From: Chromobotia macracanthus
Lineage: Eukaryota > Chordata > Actinopteri > Cypriniformes > Botiidae
Direction of reading: 5' to 3'
DNA: 64,000 bases
Assembly (NCBI GenBank): GCA_036877525.1
Contig: JAZGTH010000005.1
Location: forward strand, 1,538,001 to 1,602,000
Shown here: positions 25,455 to 39,194 of the stretch, one piece after another
Layout: each line of letters begins with the position of its first letter
How positions within the stretch are numbered: position 1 is the first letter of the stretch
Notes under the pieces: generated by a model
Database searches by the model: none
Told to the model about the DNA's origin: nothing
Seen by the model: only the letters and a program-made list of their open reading frames with translations
Program-made: the position numbers and the translations under genes

Positions 25455-25460
25455 AATAAA
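25455..25460 (+). terminator. Candidate ppp2r2b polyadenylation signal AATAAA
   Basis: An AATAAA hexamer lies 656 bp after the ppp2r2b stop, upstream of the converging tcerg1 3' end. Other A-rich hexamers follow near 25590, so the actual site is uncertain. Confidence 0.4.
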
Positions 25461-25689
25461 GGTGCATGCATCATTTCAGAACCCAACTTTGGGTTGATTG
25501 ATGCAACGGACATAATAATGCTGTTAGTCAATGTAGCAAATATTTTAATGTTATGCTTTTGGTTCTAGTTTTATAAAGAAATGAAGGAAAAAAATAAAAA
25601 AAATCAGGATTAACAAATTTGCATTCTTTGATTTGATGGTCAAATTTGAATTAAAGATCAAACCATTCTCAAAAAAGAAACAAAATGCA

Positions 25690-25695
25690 TTTATT
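25690..25695 (-). terminator. Candidate tcerg1-side polyadenylation signal
   Basis: AATAAA read on the minus strand, about 410 bp past the position of the tcerg1 stop codon. Together with 25455 it places the two converging 3' ends within a few hundred bp of each other. Confidence 0.35.
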
Positions 25696-26893
25696 TCCAG
25701 TTAATGCATACAAAAATATTTCAACATGCCCAAATCAAACTATTTTAAGAAACATTTTACATACACATGTACAGAATGGTACACAAGCAATTTTTACACT
25801 TTCCTGTAATTGTTTTAGCAGCCTGCTATAATTGACAATCCACATCATTTCCACAAGAGGCTTCAGTACCAAGTGTGACTGATGTACAAATGCATTCACT
25901 TTACCCTGCCTAATGATTGAATTTCACAGACTGACAGTAACAGTTTGCTTTGTGCAACCCTACATCTAGTGGCCATACAAGGAAACATCTTGCACAGCTT
26001 GAGCAGTTAACAGTGTCATTTCAAAGTTAAACAGTGTCTTTAACACTGTGCTATGATAAATGCAGGACTGACTCACTCTTTCTCAAGTTCTTTAAGGTGA
26101 GGACCTCACTTTGTAGAGCGGCGGGAAGGTTCTATTGCAGTTGGAGGAGGTGGGGGTCCTCTGCGGTAGAACAGATCCTCAATGTAGAACATGATGAGTT
26201 TGCGATGTTCCTCTGGGACGCAGTCTAGAACCAGGTAACGATTATCATTCTGCAAGATTTTAAGTGCTGGTCTGATTCCTGTATCAGCTTCCATAATCTA
26301 GACAGAGAGAGAATGAGATGTAGCTCAGCAGTGGTATTTTCTTCAAATCTTATCATAGAGATGGTGTTGATTATGATGGGGCTATATACATTATGAGCAT
26401 TATACAATAGTTTAATTTGGAGACTTATAAAATGAAAATACACTCATTATTTACTCGCCCTCATGTTCGCATCTTCTTAAGTCATATGATAAGGGCAAAA
26501 TCTTATGTCATATGATTAAGGAAAATGTTAAATGTGCTCTCTCTCTTTGTAAGCCGCTTTGAATAAAAATATAAATAAATAATATGATACAGTCTGACAA
26601 ATAAATTAAAGTACATTTAAATGAGAAATGTGGGTTTAGAACAACATGAGGGTTAGTAAATGTAATTAAAAAAAAGTAATTTGGGTAAGATGTTTTTTTA
26701 ACCTGTGGTGAAACAGAAGACACACACCTGTATGTGATGAATTTTGTTTCTTTTAAGAGAGTTCTAAAGTCGGCTTTGGATGTAATGTATTTGTCCTTTA
26801 TGTAATCTTCAAATTCCTGTTGTTTTTTCTAGAAGTTTAAGCAATGACAGATAAGAACAGAAACTTTATCTGTCATCTGTCTATATTTGTCTA

Positions 26894-26897
<4 letters not shown>

Positions 26898-26926
<29 letters not shown>
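26898..26926. repeat. (TA)n microsatellite
   Basis: Uninterrupted alternating TA run in the tcerg1 pseudogene intron between 26828 and 26968. Confidence 0.9.
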
Positions 26927-26930
<4 letters not shown>

Positions 26931-27488
26931 AATGACCACTTCATAAAAACCAAACAATCTAACTCACTCTGTCACTGCTGGAGAACTTAATGAAGCGTGG
27001 GTCACTTGATGATCTTCACTTCTTTCCACATGGTGGTCTGTGTAATCTGTTATTAACCAATGGAAATATGAGGATATGCGCAGCACACATACACCCAGCA
27101 AATGTCAAATGAAAGTAAACATTTGGTTTAGCTGGTACATAAGATGTGGCATTTTGTAACTGAATTTAGCAGAATTTAGCATTAACATCAACAGTCAATA
27201 TTGACAAAATTCTTTTTTGAAAATTAATCTGATAGCAAAGTGTCTACTGGTTGCATGATTCAAAGCATCACATTCATCAAAAAGAAATTACATTTACTTA
27301 ACAAAAGCTTTGTTGTATTGTATGTAAAGGTGACTACTAAAATACAACATAAATCAGAGTTTCAATTTAAGACAAAATAAGATAATTTCAATATTATGAA
27401 ATGATTAATATTCTTCATTATCAATAATAATAATAAAGCTGTATTAGAATTCCACTGATAGCCCATGCTGATATAACCCTTGATTTAC

Positions 27489-27668
27489 CATAGAGGTCTC
27501 ATCCAATAACTGCCTGAAATGTTCCCTCTTCATCTTGGTCAGAGCCTCCACATGCTCCTCAAAAAGTTTCTCCTTCACATGTCGCTCCAGTAGGGACGCC
27601 GACTCCCACCGGTGGTCTTTACACAGATTGCGTGTCGTTTCCGACCATGAAACATCTGTTGACCTCAC
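27489..27668 (-). pseudogene. tcerg1: tcerg1 pseudogene, FF-domain exon (frame intact)
   Basis: This exon encodes VRSTDVSWSETTRNLCKDHR, WESASLLERHVKEKLFEEHV and EALTKMKREHFRQLLDETSM, the best preserved FF repeat of the locus, with clean acceptor and donor. Confidence 0.85.
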
Positions 27669-27780
27669 CTATGTGCAAACACAAAATATGAAAAAAGTTC
27701 TTTTGCTTTTATGTTAAACAAAAACATTAAATGCCAAGTCATGTGACAATCAAGTGTAGCAAAAGTGATTTAAAGCTGAC

Positions 27781-27963
27781 CATATCAAACATGAGAGCTT
27801 TGAAGTGCTGGACGGCCTCCTCACGTTTGTGTTGCTGTCTCTCTCTGTGGATCTCTTTGGTTTGTTCAGATCGAGCTCTCTAAACCTCCCTCTCTCTCTC
27901 CCTCATACTTGCTTTGATACGAGCTTGCCTCTCAAGCTCCTTCTCCTTCTTAGCATCCACACT
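27781..27963 (-). pseudogene. tcerg1: tcerg1 pseudogene, charged linker exon with nonsense codon
   Basis: The exon reads SVDAKKEKELERQARIKASM, then REREREV*RARSEQTKEIHR, matching the Arg/Glu-rich linker between FF domains. The stop is TAG where TCERG1 has Gln. It continues EEAVQHFKALMFDM to donor GTCAGC. Confidence 0.83.
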
Positions 27964-30900
27964 CTGCACAAACACATAATGATAACTAGTTTTGTGGCAA
28001 TTACCTGCATACATATCACCATCACAATGCTTGGGTGCCGTAGATCAGGGGTCTCAAACTATGAGTTGCACAAAGTCACAAAATCGACATTTAATGTTAA
28101 CATTTAACTTAAACTTATTGGTTTAAGTGTCTTCTTAATGGTTTTGATATCTTATCATAGAGGTATTTTGATATTGCAATTAAACTTTTCATTCATATCA
28201 AAAAGAAAAATAAAAGTAACTACCAAGAAAACACTAAAAAGAATATTTGGTGGGTCTTGAGATTGAGGTTATACCTGTTCAGGTGAGTCCTGAAATGAAA
28301 AACTTGTAACACCCTGGTAACAATCTATGGAAGGAGTTCTCTATGCAGTTTGTAAGACGCTATTGATTGCTATATGATTACTAGTCTTCTGGGTGTTTGT
28401 TTATTGGGACAAGTGAAACAAGACCACCTCAGAGTCTATGATCATATGATATGTAGATATGGCTTAGGTTTTATCACCTAATTGTTTAGAAGCGTTCTTG
28501 TCTCACCTTAACAAGCCACATGATTAGATGCATCATTCAGGTTAATTGGACAAACAGTGTGGATTATGGGTTAAGTGTTGATTTGAAAAAAGCCCCAGGT
28601 GTGAATATGCTTGATATTTCTCTCTACCCAAATGGCTTTGTTTTTCTAATGAGATTTATGTATAGTTTTGTTTCTTCAGAAAAACATGTTCTATTGAATC
28701 ATGCCCAATAAAATTGAAAACATTTATTAAAGATTTATTTTGATTTTGCGGTTCAAGAAACTGCACACAGAAACAGCACACAGAATTTCTGACAGCAGTA
28801 CATTCTTCTAACCTTTTTCTGCTTCTCCACATACTGTTCGTACAGTTCTTCTCTAGCAACAGAGCTCTCCACGGCTTTGTAGCGCTGGTCAGTCTCCAGC
28901 TTGTCCTTAACTTTGCTCCAGCTCTGGGAGACATCCACATGATGGTCAGACAGTAAACCAAAGAAGTCCTGCTTCACCTGCAGGCAAAAATAGTGAGTTT
29001 GAGAGAACTTAATGGATTAAAGGAATATTCGCCAAACTTTGTCAACAATGTGTGATTTGTTGTCAAACAGCATAACATTTTTTTATTTCAACTAACAGCA
29101 TATCACAGATGTCTTCTATGGAGCTAGAGCTTAGATTGTGTTTAGGTCAGAATATTCTTTCAGAAGACAGTGCAAAGCTACATTTATCACATTAAACCAA
29201 GGCTGGTAGATCTAAACATTTCATGATGTACAGTAAACAATGCCATCTTCATGATTCCACAGGAATAGATGTTCTGCTAGTGTGCGTTTACAAGCAAGAC
29301 AACATTTTGTAATTTCCAAGTATGATGCAAAAATGCTTCACATTATTTTGTAGTTTGTGTCTTATGATCCTGACAACATTTAGAATGGAAGTAATCCAGC
29401 ACAAATTGTTAGCTACACTTAATTTCCATCCATCAAGCCAAAACAAAAGTGTGACAATAGGTGGTGATTTCTGGGCTAACAGACCTTTTCTACTTGGAAT
29501 CTTCTTTGTCCTTCTTCCTCAATGCTGTCATAAACTCTGTGAACATGACCTCTCTGTCTTTAATCTTCTCAATAGCTTTGAAACGAGGATCCTTGGCATG
29601 TTTTGCCACAAACTCGTTGAATGTGGTCCTGCAAGTTGTAATGGAAGTGATCAAATTTGTAGCCAAAATTTAAAATTAAAAAATTTAAATAGTCCATCCA
29701 AAAATTACAATTCAAAGGTCTGAATATGACATTTACAAAAACATTTAATGCCTGGACAATGTACATAAAACACATCTTGTAATAAGTCCCTCAACAGACC
29801 TAATGTTAAGTTTGGCATCTTCCATCATCTTCCTAAAGTCATCTTTAGCTTGCATGAGTTTATGCTTCTTTTCTTTCCTCTCCCCCTCTGCACGAGTCTT
29901 CACATACTGATCAAACACCTTCTCAGGTGAATGAAGGTGAATTCACAAAGCTGTCCACTTCAGTCTTTGACCCTTGGTCTATAAAAATTACAGCTGCTTC
30001 TACAAACCACTGACCTGTTTCCTTTCTTTAGGGTTGAGCAGCAGATATTGAGGGTCAAATACTAACTTGTGTAGCTCTGTGTCCCAGGTGGAAAATGCTG
30101 AAACCTGCAGGCATGAAGTGGACAGACACATGACTTACCAAGAAACTGTTCATTCAATAAAAGTCAAAAAACCTAAACAGCATACAAATTATGCAATGCT
30201 TCCAGTTTTAATTATTACTTAAATAACATATCCAAGTAGTTTTATAGAAATATTCTGTGCTTAATTTAAGCTAAGCACCACGAACAGGATTAATTTAGCT
30301 CGATTTGTTTGTAAAAGCTAATAAACACTGGACCTCATTTATCAAACTATCGAAACAAGCACAAATCCAATGAACATCATGATCTGATGATAAATCTGGC
30401 AGCTGAAAACCATTGCAATTTAAATTCAGCCTTGACCCTAGAGTTTACAACATGGAGAAATGTAACCTGGCCAGGAGGAGTAATGTCTCCATGAAGATTG
30501 GAACTTTGACATTCAAAGTTCAAATGAACCATCTTGTTTGTGTGTGTGCTATGTGTTGTTTTAATATCTATGCAAAGCATGAGAACAAACTTCACCTATT
30601 GAATGGCAATACAAAAACAAAAGCAACAACAAATATATAGTTAAATACTTCTAATAAACACAAATTTACTTCACAGTACTTTTGCTATAGTTTAGTATAA
30701 CAATAGTAAATACTTATTTTCCCCAAATGAAAAAATACTACAGTGTACATGAGTAATTACACAAATATCTCATTTTCAGTTTGTAACACAAATGAAAACA
30801 ACTTGTCTTTTTACGTTATTCTTTTCAAGCAGGGTATCAAACGGCCATGAGCTGAAACCTGACGTAAGATTTGCTACTGCTTACATTAGAATACTGTGTG

Positions 30901-33900
30901 TACAATGGTTTCCACACAAAATTTTGACGTATGTTCATTTTGTGAATGAGGCCCACCATGTTTTTAGTAATATACTTAAAAAGTTTAGGGAGCAAGGCAT
31001 TGTGAAAGGGTTTAAAGGAGAGGAACAAGTCAAAATGACTGCCTGTGGTAATTGACAGCTTGCCATAGGTGTGAAAATCAGCTTATATTGAACGTAGAAC
31101 ATTTCTTAAATATGAAATATTAAAATGATAACACATCAAGTTGCGCTAGATTTTTCTAATCTTTACAAAAATTACAATCCACTTTGTATTTATTCAATAC
31201 AGAGCACAATTCAATTTATTCATTATTCAATAAAGAACTCAGTTCTGCATTTTGAAATGAGTACTTTTGTCATTTCATGCAACAATTCAGTGCAACAATT
31301 TAGTAAAACAAAAGTTTTACTAAAGACAGATTTTGAGATTCTAGCATTTACAGTTACAAGTGGTACTGTCAGGTAAGGCAAGGCAGTATGACCGCAGGAC
31401 AATAGAAATGGAGGAATACCATTTCTATGGCTATACAGGGCTCCAGACAAACATCTGAGAAGGTTGGCACTGGCCCTTAATTTGGTAGCACCAGAGTTGT
31501 AGGGTGGGACAAGAAAAGAAACACTGAAATTAAAATTTCAGTGATTTCAGAAATTTCAAATTACATTTGAAAATACATTTGAAAATACATAATGCATTAA
31601 AACATTAATTCCTGATAAAATCCTGATAATTTCTTGTTTATTCATAACAAACATCTCCTTCAACATCTTTATTATACGCTTGGCATTCTTGACTTATTGT
31701 AAACAAACGTAATGTATGCTATGTTTTGCCCCCATGGCAACAGTTAATTGGTTGTTCAATTGTTTTGACAGTTTTTATGAAAATATGTTTAATAATCAAG
31801 TGTTACTAAACTAGTTAACAACATGAAAACAACACCCAGTTTAAGATATATAAGATTAGAAAGGAGGTCAAAGCAAATTCATGCAGTCTTGCTTTTCATT
31901 ACATCCACAATGACCGCAATAAATTGAGTGCATGTGATGTCGTTTGCACATTGGATTGGATACATTGGATTCTTTAAGTATTCTGAAGACTTGAACTTTG
32001 TGAACTTGGAAACAAAGTCGTGAACTTTGCCAAAGTTTCACTGCTTCATCATTATTAATCAACAAACTTAAATTAATCAACACACACTAGCACTTCTGCT
32101 GTCACAGGTGAGAAAGTGAAGGGAGTTCCAAACCAGATGAGAAATCTTACATGATAATTGATCAAAGAACGGGTAACATAAGATTGTACCTTGGTGGGCT
32201 TCCATTCAGATTTATGTGTCTAACATTACAGAGCTGGTTAGAGTATTGCGCTGGATTGAAGTGTTTTACCCCTCTCTCCAGCAGCATGTCCCTGAACTGG
32301 TTCATGCGGGCTTCCAGGGGCACCAGGACCCGATCACGAGAAACCTTCAGCTCGGCCTCCACAGCCACATGTTTTTCTGAATCACTTTCTTTTGCATCAT
32401 CCTTCCTGTACAGGAGAAGACAACACAATAAGGAAAACATTCTGGAATGTTTCTTCCCCATTTATTGTTGTAAAAACTAAATTTCAAACATTATTTGCAC
32501 AAAATAACGAATTGGAGACGGTGTGTTCAAAGTCAAAAGACATCTACATTTTGAGGTCTTCTTTTAAAGTCCCTGCAAAAAATTGTTTTATATTTTTAAA
32601 GTCAGAACAGATGTTGAAAAGTTGGACATGTACAGGCATCAACCCATTTTTTCCCATTTGGTTCCAGAAACCAAATCCCAAAACCCGTTTTACACATCAG
32701 TAAGCCACTGAAGGGCTGAAGCTTTGATTCGCTCTTTGGGGTTTTCCTAATGGACGCCAGAGAGAGGTCAAACAAGGTGGGTTACCTTGGAGGCCTACGT
32801 TGGCAAAACAAGAGCTTAAAGCGTTCCCTGAAAAATAGTCCTCAATGCAACAGGACCACTGTTTGGGGTCAGGGGGAGGCAGGTGTGAAGGGTACTAATG
32901 GGAAACAGTGACTGATTTGATTTGGTAAATGATATGGAGTCAAAAAACACTTTTCACAGACCCAAATTAAGACAGATTAAGACAGTTTAAAAAAAGTCAG
33001 CATTGGGTGCATTTTGCTAAAAAAAAATTCCAAAGATTTTTTAATTATGACATACAATGTTCCAACCAACAATAATTTTTGCAAAGGGCATGGAAGCATC
33101 CCCATTTTCCTTTCTATTTACATTACTAAAAGTAGAAATCAAGTTCTACATTCTTCAGCATAATACCGCATATGGTGTTCTGCAAGGGTGAGTGTTTGGC
33201 CCCTTAAGCTGCTGAGGGGCTTGGTACTTACTTCCTCTTCTTAGTCTTGTAAGGTTCATCTTCCAATGTGTCCTCTGTGGCTGTGTCAAGCTCCTCTTTG
33301 CTGAAGCCTGCAAAATAAAATAAAATAAAATAGAATAACTACAACTATTTGATTTGTACATTAATTAAATTTGAGTGGTGCTTCCTTATGCAAAACCACA
33401 ATTCATTAACTGCTAGCCATGTAATTGTTAGGGTGTTTGTCCACTATTCCAGTTAAAAAGAACCAAGTCATGATCATATTCTGGTCCCTGTTCCTCCTGC
33501 AATGTAAGCCTAGGGGATTTTATCATCAGTCAGGTGAAATGGCAAGTCTGATTTACTTGAGCGATAATGGCACAATTCTCCAGAATCCAGACATGTTATT
33601 TTATTAATATTCACATCAGCCTTTAATACAGTAGGACTGGTGAATTCACAATCAATGACTGAACTTGAACACTTAAATGGCACAACATACAAACGTGACA
33701 AGCATTTTAGGTTTAAGGTGCTCCTGTTTGTTAGTATTTATACAAATTATTCAATCAGAGATTCTAAGGAGATTTTTCTGCATTATGATAATTTGACAAT
33801 CATCCAATTTTATCAGCACTCAGCTGAAACGTATGTATAGTAACAACCATGGTTCATAAATGTTTATTGTAAAAAGCCAAATAACTTTAGAACTAAGCAA

Positions 33901-34660
33901 TTTCAATTTTTAGGTGGGTCCCCAGGACCAGGATTGAAAATCACTGCCATACAGTGCAAATCATAAAGATGCTATCTTATAGATTAGGGATACATTGATT
34001 ATGATTTTTTACAATTGCCAAGTTTTTGCAAGCCTTTGGGCTGATTATGTTTTTTCTTTGTTTTTGTTTTCTTTGTTGTAGCTATTTGAAATTAAAGGCA
34101 CAACAGCATTTTAAACACAATGATCAAAGAAAGATGGTACACATAGCATCAGCAGTTATGTTTCAAACTGAACTGTATAATTTCAAGACTTAATGCAAAA
34201 ACAGAATGGTCCCACTACAACTTTGTGAAATTAGGCTAAATAACACATCCTGCACAAAAACAAAGCCAAAGGGGCCACAAAAATATAATCCTGCAGCACT
34301 GGAGGCTGCAGTTTCAGGACCACAGTTTTTAGGACCATAGGGGCTGAATGAAAATGAAAATTTGCTCTCTGACAATAGCTTATGAAACAGCAGAAATACA
34401 GCGGTTACCATGGTTACCCCGTAAACAAAGCAGGGGACCACTTGCTGTGAACACTGCACCACTTTATTAGCTATTATACGGAGGTAGGACGAAAAGGCCA
34501 TCAAAACGTTTCTTGAGACAGCTCAGAAACACTGATCAGTCAAAATCAAACACGTATTCAATGCTGACTGCATTAGGAGTGAAAACAGGTGCCAGTTCCA
34601 ATAAATGGGCGGTCAATCAATGCATCCTTATTATAGGTATTATCTTATAGAGGGCTTCAC

Positions 34661-34822
34661 CTATCTTCCTGTTTTCTTCTTGACTCCTTTTGTGGGGGGG
34701 GGTTCTTGAATATATTTGTACACATCAGGGTGGCCCATCAGCTCCTCAGGTCTGTTCCACATGGAGAGTCTTGTAGTCGGGTTGTAGTAAACACACGCTC
34801 ATCTCCAGTCCAGACGACACAC
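34661..34822 (-). pseudogene. tcerg1: tcerg1 pseudogene, WW3 exon with frameshift
   Basis: The start reads CVVWTGDERV as in WW3 of TCERG1. One base is then missing before YYNPTTRLSMWNRPEELMGH and PDVYKYIQEPP. A C9 homopolymer near the exon end further disturbs the EPPHKKG motif. Donor GTGAAG. Confidence 0.83.
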
Positions 34823-35573
34823 CTAAACAAAAGCATGTTACTTTAAAACTTTCTTTAAAGAAGGCCCAACTGTAGAAACTGTAAACTTTAATCACTGCCT
34901 ACACAAAGGGAAGAGGCTCACCAGGGAGTACCGGCAATAGGGTTTGAAGCTACAGGTCTGGGCTTCTGTGCTGCTTTTTCCTTATCTGTCATCTAAACCA
35001 ACAACAACAAAAGAAATCAATAGCATTCCCTACATTTCCCTACAGAAATCTAAACGGCTATGAATTGTGTACTTGCCTCTTTGGATTTGCCAAAATTGTC
35101 AGATTTGCCATCCATATCTATATCCTTGGACTCTGAATCATCAGCAGTCTTACCATCTTTAACCTTGTCACTCTCCTTATCTTTTCAAACAAACATAATA
35201 ATGGATAAAAAAATAAACGGATCAGCCAAATACACAAATGCATTTATGGAGTTGGCATTCAGTAATTCAAGCTTTTTGTGTACTGAATAGAATTAAACAG
35301 AGAAATAATGCAGCTAAAACACCTGTCACTCCTATTCTAATTAAATCTTTTTGTTACTCCCAAACTTTGCAGTGTGTATGTGGTCATACCACTCTGTTTG
35401 TCGATGGCAAAGTCCATGATTAGGTGAAGCAGAATATTTTATTAAATAAATTTACAGCATAGAAACATTTAAAAAACCTGCCAGTTGAGATGACTGACAT
35501 ATAGCAACAAAAGTGTAAAATAACCTGTTCACAATTATGTTACTTATGGTTGGACTAGCATACCCCTCTCCTT

Positions 35574-35763
35574 TAGCTCAGCAGGTCTGTCCCAGGTGGA
35601 CTCCAGAGTGCAATTGTTGTAACAATAGAACTTCCCAGGGCAGTTTTGTACTCTGACCATTCAGGAAGAGAAAGAGCTCCAGTCAAAGAGGCAGGAGCTG
35701 CAGTGATGGACAAATGTGGGTGTTTCATGGAAACTAAAGGAGGGGCCATGCCTGGCAGCATTC
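35574..35763 (-). pseudogene. tcerg1: tcerg1 pseudogene, WW2 exon with frameshift
   Basis: MLPGMAPPLVSMKHPHLSIT through LPEWSEYKTA is in one frame; the rest of WW2 (GKFYCYNNCTLESTWDRPAE) is in another. A single base has been lost at the D-G position of the domain. The two WW tryptophans are still encoded but no longer in one frame. Confidence 0.85.
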
Positions 35764-36145
35764 CTAAAAATAAATTTGACATCCGTTTCTATAAATGAGG
35801 AGAATGTTGCCATTGTGTGTACAAAACTGTGGTTAATACATGTAGAAAGCCTAGTTGTCTACATAATACAATACGAGGGCGCCATCTACTGGTTGAATTA
35901 TTCACATTGTAAATATGATAGTTCCAAACATATATGATACTCATTCTTGCAGGAAACACAGGAAATACTCTGAAGAATGTTGTCACTTTTTTCAATATAA
36001 TGAAAGTGAATGGGTACTGTGGCTGTCAGTCAACAAAATTCTTCCTAACATTTTATGTGTTCCACATTTTTGGAGTAAACTGGCTCTTTAAAGCCACACA
36101 AATTAGAAACTCTTCAACTAACTTTCAAGATTCATTTTTACATAC

Positions 36146-36397
36146 CAGGCAGTGGGATGTGCATGCCAGGTAGAGGCACTCTAAATTGAGGTACCATGAC
36201 TTGGGGGAATGCTGGGATTGCAGCAGCTGGCTGGGCCACATGCAGGCCAGGAGGGAGACTCTAAGGCAACAGTGGCATAGTCTGTACTGCTGTAACTGTA
36301 GCCGCTACTGTAGGAATGCCAACCACAGCAACAGGGTTCACACCCACACTAGCAGGAGGGGTTAAGGCCACTGGAGGCATCTCAGAAACATCAGATG
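36146..36397 (-). pseudogene. tcerg1: tcerg1 pseudogene, Pro/Val-rich exon with nonsense codon
   Basis: The exon encodes SDVSEMPPVALTPPASVGVN through IPAFPQVMVPQFRVPLPGMH, close to the human IPAFPPVMVPPFRVPLPGM block. A TAG at 36263-36261 interrupts ...TMPLLP*SLPPG, most simply from CAG (Gln). Splice sites are intact. Confidence 0.82.
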
Positions 36398-36624
36398 CTA
36401 CAGGAAGATAAACACAAACACAATAAGTGCACTATGAATGGATCTGTAAACCAAAGCAGTTTGATTTGATGCAAAATATGAGTAGGGATGCTAAATACAT
36501 CAGTGAGAATATCAGGTTATATTACAGCTGGAGTTTAAAATAACATTTTTTATAATAAAAGTCATAACTTTTTTAAAGATTTTAAAAAGAGGTATCATTC
36601 ATGTTTGTAAAACAAAGCCCTACT

Positions 36625-36675
36625 CCTAAATATGAATAATAGCAATAGTGACGCTTGGCTCAACAGGCACCATTA
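36625..36675. mobile_element. Fragment of the GTGGTGCTTGC MITE family
   Basis: AATATGAATAATAGCAATAG followed by TGACGCTTGGCTCAACAGGC resembles the right end of the copy at 4467-4643. It lies in the tcerg1 pseudogene intron between 36397 and 36729. Confidence 0.45.
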
Positions 36676-37914
36676 TTAACACCTGATGGTTTCCATGAGC
36701 CAGCCTTCTTCCTGTGTATAATACTTACTCGTGGCTGGTTGAGAGCCAGCAGGGGTTGGGCCAGGGTCAGGCCTAGTGCTAAGAGTGTGGGTGGGGGACA
36801 GGCTCTGAATGGAGACTGGGCCAGGAACAGCTGTGGCAGCGCTGCTATTTGCCATAGAGACAGAACTGTTAGGAGCTGCTGTATGCTCTCCAGACTGGGC
36901 CGCCATTAGAGGATTGAGCTCTCACTGCTGGATGCTCTTTATTCCCTCTGGTTTGACCCAGGCTGACTCCATTGTCCGGGAATTTTAATAATATACCTGG
37001 AACATAGTAGCAGAAAGGTTTCAAATCTCACTAGTGAAAAAATCTCATTTTTACACCGAGCATTCTAACTGGCAAAGCAGTGCCAATAATTGTCATTTTT
37101 TGAATGCCCATGATTTACAAAGCTCTACTTAGTTTAAATCTATTATGCAGAATTCCACACAAAATGGTGTTCTCTACCTAGATTTCCTCACTGGGTAAAC
37201 TTGAAGCTGCCCTAGTAGCTGGTGATGGAGGCATTCCGGGGGGAAACATCACAACAGGAGGAGAGGGCATGTTACCCATGGGTGGAGGCATAAACTGTGG
37301 CCGCTGAGGACAGATAGGATTTTTTAAATATGTAGACATCTAAACTACCTATATCCAAACTACCACACTGCTTAAACACTATAATTTGTTTCTGCTTGCA
37401 TTTACAACGTGGTTTCAATGGTTTTTAGCAATTTAGCAAGATCTGTGACCTGGCCCAGTGTGCTGGCTGCTTTTCAGCATAGTGTAGCACTTCAGGCAGT
37501 GTGACGCAGCACTGTCCAAACACAAAAGTTTTGCAAAGATGCATCCTAAAGTCCATTTTATATGCTCAGCATCAAATTTATTGACTATATAAGAGAATAA
37601 TGCAAGCAATTAACAAAAATTCCATAACTTTTTCTCTTGTCTCTAGATGCTACATGCCAAGTTTTGCAAGTTCCATGCAAATCGAACAAATACATTTCCA
37701 ATGTACCATTCAATGGGCATCTATAGACTTCAAGAGTGAAAGGTTAATAATAACAACACTTCCGGGCATAGTAAGTGTCTTTGTCCCTTTGGCGTACACA
37801 ATAAACCTAATTACTGCAGAATAATCTTGAGATCAGAGTGTGCATTCCCTTTGCATTTTCATCACTCAGGGGATATTTGTTGCCTATTTTATTTATACTA
37901 TGGTATCCGAGCAT

Positions 37915-38130
37915 GACAGGTACTTCAGCCATTTCACAGCGCTGTTCGACTCCTATTCCAGCGCTGGCAGGTAGCAACTGAAGTACCCTTGAGCAAGGCA
38001 CCTAACCCCCGATTGCTCCCCGGGCGCAGTAGCATGCTGACCACTGCTTCAGGGGTGTGTGAGTTCACTCCTCACCAGTGATGGGTTAAATTGCAGAGGT
38101 CACATTTCGGGTATGGGTTACCCGGGTTGT
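37915..38130 (+). repeat. Dispersed fish repeat (SINE-like), copy 1
   Basis: CCCTTGAGCAAGGCACCTAA, TGCTCCCCGGGCGCAGTAGC, GATGGGTTAAATTGCAGAGG and GGGTATGGGTTACC are characteristic of a common fish repeat that I recognise but cannot name with certainty. A different repeat tail follows to about 38480 (AAAGCTGCTTTGAAGCAATG). Confidence 0.6.
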
Positions 38131-39194
38131 GTGATCTCATAAAGAGAACTGGCCCTCCCAGTTGAGCCTGGTTTCACCAATGGTTTATCTCCATCAATAC
38201 ACCACTGGAGTTTTGGTTCCTTGCCACTGTTGCCCTGTTGGAGACCGTTAACATGTAAATAAACTATGGACTCTTCTGTTTTGCTACTCCTTTGTCTCCA
38301 ATTGTCTTCCATTCTCCTTCATTGTGTAATTTTCAGGTATTTTTATTTTATATTTTTTTTGTATGTATGTATTCTGACATTTGTTCTGTTCTTTATTATA
38401 ATTATTTTTAATTAGATGTAAAGCTGCTTTGAAGCAATGTAATGTTGTTAAAAGTGCTATTATATAAATAAAATTGAATTGAAAAATTGAACTGTCATAA
38501 AAGTAGGTGTGTATACATCAATATGGATCAATATATTGATCAAACATCTAACGATATGATGCATCGATGCCATAAAATATAGATATTTTTATTTAGTACC
38601 TACATTTTTTATATAGGTATGTAAAATATAGGTACCTTCATTTTGATACCCTCCACATCTTCATGTAGTGACGTCCGCTACACATTTTTGCCAAAGTGCG
38701 TATTTTTTGTCTGCTGTTGGATGCAAATCATAGGTACGGAAATATTTTGTATTTGTATGTAATTCATAACCGTTGCCATTGCCAGCTAAAATACTAAGGA
38801 AATTCGACAAATTTGTCAGTGCATTTAAAAAGAAAACATGGAATAGAAGAAAGCACACTGGCTGACGAAATACAATCACTGTCACTTCAAATCATGTGCC
38901 TATTATCTATTATTTTGTTATTAAAAAAATATTAAAAGAGTTTAATAAAACATTCATGTTATGTATTTTTGTTGCATTTATGAATTTTGTGAGAATAAAA
39001 ATGTAACTGGCTGTGTAAACTATCAATATCATATAGTACATTGTGATAATTTACACCCCTACATAAAAATGTAATATTAAATTCACAGACGTACTTCCTG
39101 AAGCCATTTCTGTATTGTCAGACAGTGGTTGTCATCATTGCCACAATTGACTATTTCAGTATTTCACTATGTCAGTACTAGTCACGGTACCTAC

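Noticed and set aside
34190..34504. 104-codon minus-strand ORF in a tcerg1 pseudogene intron
   Set aside because: Does not match any TCERG1 segment, no domain recognised and no splice sites that fit; treated as chance.
36655..36909. 84-codon plus-strand ORF
   Set aside because: Antisense shadow of the tcerg1 exon 36996-36729.
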